From: Lysobacter spongiicola DSM 21749
GTDB taxonomy: Bacteria > Pseudomonadota > Gammaproteobacteria > Xanthomonadales > Xanthomonadaceae
Assembly (NCBI RefSeq): GCF_900167055.1
Contig: NZ_FUXP01000009.1
Coordinates: 1-64,000, forward strand
Length of the DNA: 64,000 nucleotides
Direction of reading: 5' to 3'
This document shows, piece after piece, positions 58,514 through 64,000 of the stretch. The notes under the pieces were generated by a model. It did no database searches. It was not told the origin of the DNA and was given only the letters and a program-made list of their open reading frames with translations. A program made the position numbers and the translations under genes. Each line of letters opens with the position of its first letter. The first letter of the stretch is position 1.

Positions 58514-59368
58514 ATGACTTCGCGCCCGGTCCTGCTGTCCCGCCTCGGCACCACGTTGGCTGCCGTGGTATTGCTCGCCGCCTGCTCCTCGGAGGCCCCG
58601 ACACCGTCCACGCCGGCCGGCCCCGCCACCAGCGGCGCCGCCGCCGCGCCAGGTGCCGCCGCCGCGGCCCCGGAGATCACGCAGCGTGAACGCCGCCCCG
58701 GCCCGGTGGTACCGCCGACCGGTCCGGCCCCGGTGGAGGGCGAGCACTACGAGCGCATCCCCAATGGCCAACCCTTCAACCGCGGGACGAACAAGATCGA
58801 GGTGGTCGAGGCTTTCGGCTATACCTGCCCCGCCTGCGCCAGCTTCGAGCCGGTGGTCGCCTCCTGGGCCGCGACCGCCCCGGCGGACGTCGAGTTCACC
58901 CCGGTGCCGGCGCCGTTCGGCGGGTTCTGGATTCCGTATGCCAAGGCGTTCTATGCCGCCGAGGCGCTGGACGTGCTGCCGCAGACTCATGAGGCGATGT
59001 TCCATGCCTTCCACGTCGAGCGTGCGCTCAACCACGAGTCCAGCGACGAGGAGATCGCCCAGTACTACGCCCGTTTCGGCGTCGATCCCGAAGAGTTCGC
59101 CCGGACCATGTCCAGCTTCTCGGTGACCACCAAGCTCAACCGTGCCAAGTCCTTCCTGCAGGAAAGCGGCGTGGACTCCACCCCGACCATGGTCGTGAAC
59201 GGCAAGTACCGGGTGATCGGTGGCCGTGCATGGGATGAGGTGATCAACACCACCGAGCACCTGATCGCGATGGAGCGCGCCGCTGCCGGCAATGCGGCGA
59301 CCGCGCCCGCCGCCGACCCGGCCCCGGTTGGGACGGACGCCGAAGCCACTGCCGACAGCGAGAGCTGA
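58514..59368 (+). CDS. DsbA-family lipoprotein with CPAC active site
   Basis: 284 residues. The signal peptide ends in the lipobox VVLLAAC (Cys about residue 24), followed by a Pro/Ala-rich linker and a DsbA fold: FGYTCPACASFEP and cis-Pro GVDSTPTMVV. The middle Ala (CPAC rather than CPHC) and the membrane tether suggest a different redox potential or partner. The C-terminal tail is disordered. Paralogue of the previous gene, 157 bases downstream. Confidence 0.9.
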   Translation: MTSRPVLLSRLGTTLAAVVLLAACSSEAPTPSTPAGPATSGAAAAPGAAAAAPEITQRERRPGPVVPPTGPAPVEGEHYERIPNGQPFNRGTNKIEVVEAFGYTCPACASFEPVVASWAATAPADVEFTPVPAPFGGFWIPYAKAFYAAEALDVLPQTHEAMFHAFHVERALNHESSDEEIAQYYARFGVDPEEFARTMSSFSVTTKLNRAKSFLQESGVDSTPTMVVNGKYRVIGGRAWDEVINTTEHLIAMERAAAGNAATAPAADPAPVGTDAEATADSES

Positions 59369-59378
59369 CAGCCGGAGC

Positions 59379-60194
59379 ATGTCGCTTTCCGGCGGACAGC
59401 ACGTATCGACCCCCGCGCCAGGCGCGGACGCCACGTCGCGCACGCGCCGGCTGCGGCTGCTCAGCGCCAACATCCAGGCGGGATCCAGCACGCGCGGCTA
59501 CAGTGACTACGTCGCGCGCAGCTGGTCGCACGTGCTGCCTGCCGGCAACAAGCGCGGCAGCCTGGACCTGATCGCCAAGCTGGCCGGCGCATACGACATC
59601 GTCGGCCTCAACGAGAGTGACCCCGGCAGCCTGCGTTCCGGGTTCACCAACCAGACGCATTACCTGGCTCAGCGCGCGGGCTTCGACTACTGGAGCCACC
59701 AGCCCAACCGGCGGGTCGGCGGCGTGGCATCCAGCGCCAACGGCCTGCTGAGCAAGCTGGAGCCGCGGGAGGTCAACGACCACTCCCTGCCCGGCCGCAT
59801 CAGCGGACGCGGCGTGCTGCTGGCGAAGTTCGGCGACGGCGACGAGGGCCTGCTGGTGGCCGTGGCGCACCTTGCGCTAGGGGCGAGCTCGCGGGCGAGC
59901 CAGCTCGCCTTCATCGCCGAGCTGTTGCACGACCACCCGCACGCGGTGCTGATGGGTGACTTCAACTGCGCGGTGGACCGGCCGGAGATGCAGACGCTGT
60001 TCCGCAACACCCGGCTGCAGCCACCGGCGTGCAACGTGCCAACCTTCCCCAGCTGGCGGCCGCAGCGCGCGATCGACCACATTTTGATCGGCGATGGCCT
60101 GAAGTGCTCCGACGCCTGCGCGATGCCGGCGGCCCAGTCCGACCATCTGGCCCTGTCGCTGGAACTGGACGTGCCCGAGTCGGCGCTCAGCTGA
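59379..60194 (+). CDS. endonuclease/exonuclease/phosphatase family protein
   Basis: 271 residues. EEP motifs: LLSANIQAGSS near residue 28, IVGLNESD, VAHLALG, MGDFNCAVD and the C-terminal IDHIL and SDHLALSLEL. Metal-dependent phosphodiesterase family, acting on nucleic acids, phospholipids or signalling nucleotides. No clear signal peptide. Only 10 bases after the DsbA-like gene, so co-transcribed; this gene order is typical of the group. Confidence 0.9.
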   Translation: MSLSGGQHVSTPAPGADATSRTRRLRLLSANIQAGSSTRGYSDYVARSWSHVLPAGNKRGSLDLIAKLAGAYDIVGLNESDPGSLRSGFTNQTHYLAQRAGFDYWSHQPNRRVGGVASSANGLLSKLEPREVNDHSLPGRISGRGVLLAKFGDGDEGLLVAVAHLALGASSRASQLAFIAELLHDHPHAVLMGDFNCAVDRPEMQTLFRNTRLQPPACNVPTFPSWRPQRAIDHILIGDGLKCSDACAMPAAQSDHLALSLELDVPESALS

Positions 60195-60215
60195 CGGCCC
60201 GGCGCCCCAGCCCCT

Positions 60216-60292
60216 GTAGGAGCGGCTTCAGCCGCGATCTTGAAGTCGGCGCAAGCGATCGCTGCCCCGATCGCGGCTGAAGCCGCTCCTAC
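60216..60292. repeat. class B REP pair (BIME), last in the window
   Basis: Standard pair with a diverged spacer (GAAGTCGGCGCAAGCGATCGCTGCC), between convergent genes. Confidence 0.9.
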
Positions 60293-60303
60293 ACACAAGC
60301 AAG

Positions 60304-60336
60304 AAAAAGGGCGGCTGGTGGTGTCACCAGCCGCCC
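60304..60336 (-). terminator. intrinsic terminator of the TonB-dependent receptor gene
   Basis: On the minus strand GGGCGGCTGGTG pairs with CACCAGCCGCCC (12 bp) and is followed by TTTTTC, 25 bases beyond the receptor stop codon. Confidence 0.9.
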
Positions 60337-60360
60337 CATCATCAAACGATCAAACAACCA

Positions 60361-63270
60361 TCAGAACCGCAGGTTGGCCCGCATGTAGAAGTAGCGCCCG
60401 CCCGGGATGTCGTAGGTCGACGCGTCGTAGCCGTTGAGCGAGCACGACAGGCAGATCGGCGGATCGTCGTCGAGCGCGTTGTTCACGCCCGCCGTCAGTT
60501 GCAGCCCCTGCAACATGTCGAAGCGGTAGCCCACCTGGAGATCGTGGTAGGTCATCGCCTCGAGTGTGTTGGTACCTTCGGTCGGGTTGCTGCAGACCGG
60601 GAAGGTGACGGCGTCGCCGCACTGCTCTTCCAGCTCGCTGATGTGGCGCACCGTCCAGGACGCATTCCAGTTGTCCCGGCGCCAGTCCAGCGTGGCGTTG
60701 GAGGTCCACTCCGGGATCGCGCTGTCGGTGACCTCGATACCCACGCCGAGCGGCTGGCGCTGTCCCGCCGCACCCAGTGCTTCGTAGCGGGTGACGATGG
60801 TGTTCTGCCAGATCAGCTTGAACTGGCCTGCATCGGTCGCCGGCAGCGTCCAGAAGATGTCGGCATCCCAGCCGTCGGTCTTGATCGAACCCAGATTGGT
60901 CAGGCGATTGTTGAAGCCATTGATGCTGCCGACCGAAGAGCGCGAGATGCCCTCGCAGTACAGCGGGTCGAGGGTTTCCACGCACAGGTTCAACTGGGTC
61001 TGCGCATCGATCGCCTGCACCGCACCCTCGAGGCTGTGGCGGTAGAAGGTCAGCTCGAAGTCCAGGCGCTCGGACCAGCCCGTACCCACGGCGAAGGCAG
61101 GGCTGAAGACCAGGCCTGCGGTAAAGCTGCGCGCCGTCTCCGGCTCCAGGTCCTCGTTGCCGCCGGTGGTGACCGAGATCTGGCCGTTGGTCTGCACCGC
61201 TCCGTCGGGCACCCCCAGCGCGTCGCAGTTCGCCGGATCACCGTCGGGCGGGCTGCCATCCAGGCCGACCAGGCACGGATCGTCGATCTGCAGGTCGGCG
61301 CGGCTGGCCGAGCCAAACAGCTCGCCGATCGACGGGGCCCGGAAGCCCTCCGCGTAGGTGGCGCGGATCAGCAACTCGTCGGCGACCTGCCAGCGCAGGC
61401 CGTACTTCGGGGTGAACTGGCTGCCGAAGGTCGAGTAGTCGGAATAACGTCCCGCCAGGCTCAGGTCGAGCCCCTGGCCGAACGAGCCTTCCGGGATCAA
61501 CGGCAGGTCGAATTCGACATAGGCTTCGCTGACGTCGTACTCGCCCGAGGTCGGCAGCGACGGCACGCCGTTGTAGAAGCCGGCGACGGTCAACGGGTCG
61601 GGCTGGTACGAACCCTCGTAGCGCCGGTGTTCCAGGCCACCGGCGAACGACAGCGGGCCGGCCCACAGGTCGAGCAGCTCGCCGGACATGTTGGCGGTGA
61701 ACACATCGAGCGTCTGCTCGCTGCGGTCGCGCACCACGGGCTGGATCCAGGCCAGCATCTCGTCGGTGATCGTGCCGGGGCCGCCGAACACGTTCAGCGG
61801 CACGCAGCCGCTGGTGGCGGCACAGACGTCCGGGTCACCCAGCGCCAGCGCGATGTTGCGGATGTTGTAGCTGCCGTAGTTGGTCTGCTCCGCCTCGTTC
61901 TTGCTGGTGGCGAAGTTGACGTCCCAGAACCAGCTGCGCTCGGCGGCCTCGAAGCTGCCCTCCAAGCCGGCGGCGAAGTACTGCGTGTCGACCTGCTGCT
62001 CGAACACGCGTGCGCCGCCTTCCACCGGGCGCCGGCCGATCAGGATCAGGTTGGCCTCGTTTTCCGCCGTATCGGGATCGTCGACCGAGACCAAATCGAA
62101 ACCGAACGGGTTGTACGGGTTGTCGGCCGAAATGAAGATGTCGTCCGCGTACGGGTTGCCGGTACCTGCGTCGGGGCCGAGGAAGATCGGCTCGGGCGCG
62201 GCCTGGTTGACCGACTCGCGGCGGTTGAACAGCGCCTTGGCGTAGGCGTGCACGTTGTCGTTGAAGTAGAAGCGGTACTGGCCGAAGGCCCCGGTCCGCT
62301 CGGACGGCGTCAACAGCATGTTGTACTGCGAGAAGTTGAAGCGGTCCGGCGTGCCGAAGCAGTGGTATCCGTCAGTCCGGTCGCAGGTCTGGGTCGGATC
62401 GTAGGTCGGGTCGCTGTTGCCTTCGTTCGGCGTGATGTCCTGGGTGATCCCGGTGTTCGGGTCGGTGAAGATGAAGCGTCCGCGCGGCGTACCCGAGCTG
62501 CCGAAGGTCAGGCCGGTGCCCGGGATCGGGAAGCTCGCCTGCTCGCGGGTGTTGGAGTAGATCTCCTCCTGGTCGACATGGCTGACACCGAGGAACAGGT
62601 TGCTGCGGTCGGTGTTCATGCCCCAGGCGACATCGATGCCGGTCTGGGCACCGTCTCCCTCGCCGTACTCGCCGTAGTTGAGCGTGACCTGCCCGCCTTC
62701 GAAGTTGCGGCGGGTGATGATGTTGACCACGCCGGCGATGGCGTCGGAACCGTACAGCGACGACGCACCGTCCTCTAGCACGTCGATGCGCTCGACGATG
62801 GCCAGCGGGATGGTGTTGAGGTCGGTGGTGGCGCCCACGCCGGAGGCGGAGGACTCGTTGACCCAGCGCATGCCGTCCACCAGCACCAGGACGCGCTTGG
62901 CGCCCAGGTTGCGCAGGTCGACCTGGGCGGAACCGGCACCGACGCCGTCGCCGTTGGGCGAGAAGCCGAAGTTGCCCGAGGAATTGAACTTGGTGTTGAG
63001 CGCGGAACCGGAGCCGGTGAGCTCCTGCAGGATGTCGCCGATCGAGGTCAGGCCGGTGCGCTCGATGTCCTCGCGCGTGAGCGTCTGGACCGGCACCTCG
63101 GTTTCGATCTCGGCCTTCTTGATGCGCGTGCCGGTGACCTGGACGCTGTCGAGCGTGGTGGCCTGCTGGGCCGGGGGTGGACTGTCCTGCGCGACGGCCA
63201 GCCCGGGGGCGGCAACCAGCAAGGACAACGAGACAGCTAACGCCAACCGGTGGCGGGGGGGTACGTTCAT
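60361..63270 (-). CDS. TonB-dependent outer-membrane receptor
   Basis: A 969-residue protein. Signal peptide ([18 protein letters not shown]), TonB box region [12 protein letters not shown], plug domain ([62 protein letters not shown]), then a 22-strand barrel with the terminal aromatic [11 protein letters not shown]. The build matches the Oar-like/large Xanthomonad TBDRs. The imported substrate (siderophore, glycan or peptide) cannot be told. Probably co-induced with nutrient limitation (family knowledge). Confidence 0.95.
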   Translation of the reverse strand: MNVPPRHRLALAVSLSLLVAAPGLAVAQDSPPPAQQATTLDSVQVTGTRIKKAEIETEVPVQTLTREDIERTGLTSIGDILQELTGSGSALNTKFNSSGNFGFSPNGDGVGAGSAQVDLRNLGAKRVLVLVDGMRWVNESSASGVGATTDLNTIPLAIVERIDVLEDGASSLYGSDAIAGVVNIITRRNFEGGQVTLNYGEYGEGDGAQTGIDVAWGMNTDRSNLFLGVSHVDQEEIYSNTREQASFPIPGTGLTFGSSGTPRGRFIFTDPNTGITQDITPNEGNSDPTYDPTQTCDRTDGYHCFGTPDRFNFSQYNMLLTPSERTGAFGQYRFYFNDNVHAYAKALFNRRESVNQAAPEPIFLGPDAGTGNPYADDIFISADNPYNPFGFDLVSVDDPDTAENEANLILIGRRPVEGGARVFEQQVDTQYFAAGLEGSFEAAERSWFWDVNFATSKNEAEQTNYGSYNIRNIALALGDPDVCAATSGCVPLNVFGGPGTITDEMLAWIQPVVRDRSEQTLDVFTANMSGELLDLWAGPLSFAGGLEHRRYEGSYQPDPLTVAGFYNGVPSLPTSGEYDVSEAYVEFDLPLIPEGSFGQGLDLSLAGRYSDYSTFGSQFTPKYGLRWQVADELLIRATYAEGFRAPSIGELFGSASRADLQIDDPCLVGLDGSPPDGDPANCDALGVPDGAVQTNGQISVTTGGNEDLEPETARSFTAGLVFSPAFAVGTGWSERLDFELTFYRHSLEGAVQAIDAQTQLNLCVETLDPLYCEGISRSSVGSINGFNNRLTNLGSIKTDGWDADIFWTLPATDAGQFKLIWQNTIVTRYEALGAAGQRQPLGVGIEVTDSAIPEWTSNATLDWRRDNWNASWTVRHISELEEQCGDAVTFPVCSNPTEGTNTLEAMTYHDLQVGYRFDMLQGLQLTAGVNNALDDDPPICLSCSLNGYDASTYDIPGGRYFYMRANLRF

Positions 63271-63431
63271 CGACTTCTCTCTCCCTAAGAAATGTAGCGA
63301 AGCGCCGCACCCCTGTATGCGGCGGTCAGACGGTTGTAAACAAAATGTGATCCGGCCACAACCGGCAAAGGACCCTCTCGGGGGTCCCAGGTCGCTGGTT
63401 CTCTATTTCACGGGCCCTGCCGGCCCGTCGC

Positions 63432-64000
63432 CTAGGCTGGGCCGGCGAAGGCCGGCGCCCGGACCGGGGCGGTATCCGGAGCGTTGACCGGTCGCGGCGC
63501 CTGCCTGGCAGCAACCGGGGGCGAGGCCGTGTATCCGAGGTACCAGTCCGCGAAGCCCGCGACACCTTCCTCGATGGAAATCCGCGGAACATGGCCGGTG
63601 GCGGCTTCCAGCGCCGACTCGTCGCACACGGTGTCGGGCATGTCACCGGGCTGCATTGGCAGGAATTCCATCTTCGCCTTTCTCCCCAGGCGCGATTCAA
63701 GCAACTGGATGAACCGCATGAGCTCTACCGGCCGGCCGTTGCCGATGTTGTAGAGCCGGTAGGGCGCCACCGGGCTGCTCGCCGGATCGGGGGCTGCCGG
63801 ATCCCAGTGCGCATCGGGCGTCGGCAGGTGATCCAGTGCCCGGAGCACGCCTTCCACGATGTCGTCGATGTAGGTGAAGCTGCGGGTGTGCCTGCCGTGG
63901 TTGAACACGCTGATCGGGTCGCCACCCATGATCGCGCGGGCGAACAGCATCGGCGACATGTCCGGGCGGCCCCAAGGGCCGTACACGGTAAAGAACCGCA
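63432..64000 (-). CDS. NAD-dependent nucleotide-sugar epimerase, C-terminal part
   Basis: About 189 residues before the right edge: [30 protein letters not shown] and [16 protein letters not shown], the C-terminal substrate half of UDP-glucuronate/UDP-glucose 4-epimerase-type SDRs. The N-terminal Rossmann and YxxxK part lies beyond the edge. A 30-residue Pro/Ala-rich tail is unusual. Presumably for surface polysaccharide precursor synthesis. Confidence 0.88.
   Translation of the reverse strand, partial: RFFTVYGPWGRPDMSPMLFARAIMGGDPISVFNHGRHTRSFTYIDDIVEGVLRALDHLPTPDAHWDPAAPDPASSPVAPYRLYNIGNGRPVELMRFIQLLESRLGRKAKMEFLPMQPGDMPDTVCDESALEAATGHVPRISIEEGVAGFADWYLGYTASPPVAARQAPRPVNAPDTAPVRAPAFAGPA

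Overview
The window is a high-GC (about two-thirds G+C by eye) chromosomal segment of a gammaproteobacterium, most likely Xanthomonadaceae of the Lysobacter/Luteimonas kind. The basis is the gene order engB - dihaem cytochrome c - dsbA - dsbA - endonuclease/phosphatase, a plant-type glutamate-cysteine ligase, a three-domain glutaredoxin/A-type-carrier/rhodanese protein, an IS481-family element, and dozens of 'GTAGGAGCG...' REP elements typical of that family. All calls come from reading the sequence; no database search was run.

Layout. 1-0.9 kb: an IS481-type element entering from the left edge has cut a flavin monooxygenase gene at a CTAG target. 0.9-9 kb: small membrane proteins, a lipoprotein sugar dehydrogenase with a DUF2231 partner, a cyclase remnant, a VOC/saccharopine-dehydrogenase-like pair facing a DCC/DUF4166 pair, DUF2306, and a membrane-anchored AraC regulator. 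9-15.4 kb: DUF885 lipoprotein, PD40 protein, a LytS/LytR-type two-component system, and a Fic protein under an AT-rich palindrome. 15.4-21.8 kb: TSUP permease, PHB-depolymerase-like esterase, MddA-like methyltransferase, hydrolase-LuxR fusion, PIN-like protein, and a secreted unknown.

21.9-24.3 kb: a visibly lower-GC island carries a complete retron. It has an msr-msd RNA, a nucleoside-deoxyribosyltransferase-like effector and a retron reverse transcriptase, in the order of the Ec86 (Eco1) type II-A class. This is the standout accessory system of the window and is predicted to be an anti-phage defence unit.

24.3-63.4 kb: mainly core metabolism. The genes are aceE, a RAYT (REP transposase), maeB, rsgA, an alaA-like aminotransferase operon, a polysaccharide deacetylase, the glutaredoxin fusion, two tandem amidohydrolases (the second lacking the metal motif), an isomerase, DegV, a 1158-residue propeller-amidohydrolase, the glutathione-dependent formaldehyde operon (adhC-fghA-monooxygenase), ppc, gshA, engB, the cytochrome/DsbA operon, and a TonB-dependent receptor. 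A nucleotide-sugar epimerase runs off the right edge.

From 27.1 to 60.3 kb nearly every intergenic gap holds REP units of two classes. Class A has stem GCGAC, loop GTNA and stem GTCGC; class B has stem GCGGC, loop TTCA and stem GCCGC. Both share the head GTAGGAGCG and usually occur as inverted pairs (BIMEs). By eye none is present in the first 27 kb. Only class A flanks the local RAYT gene.
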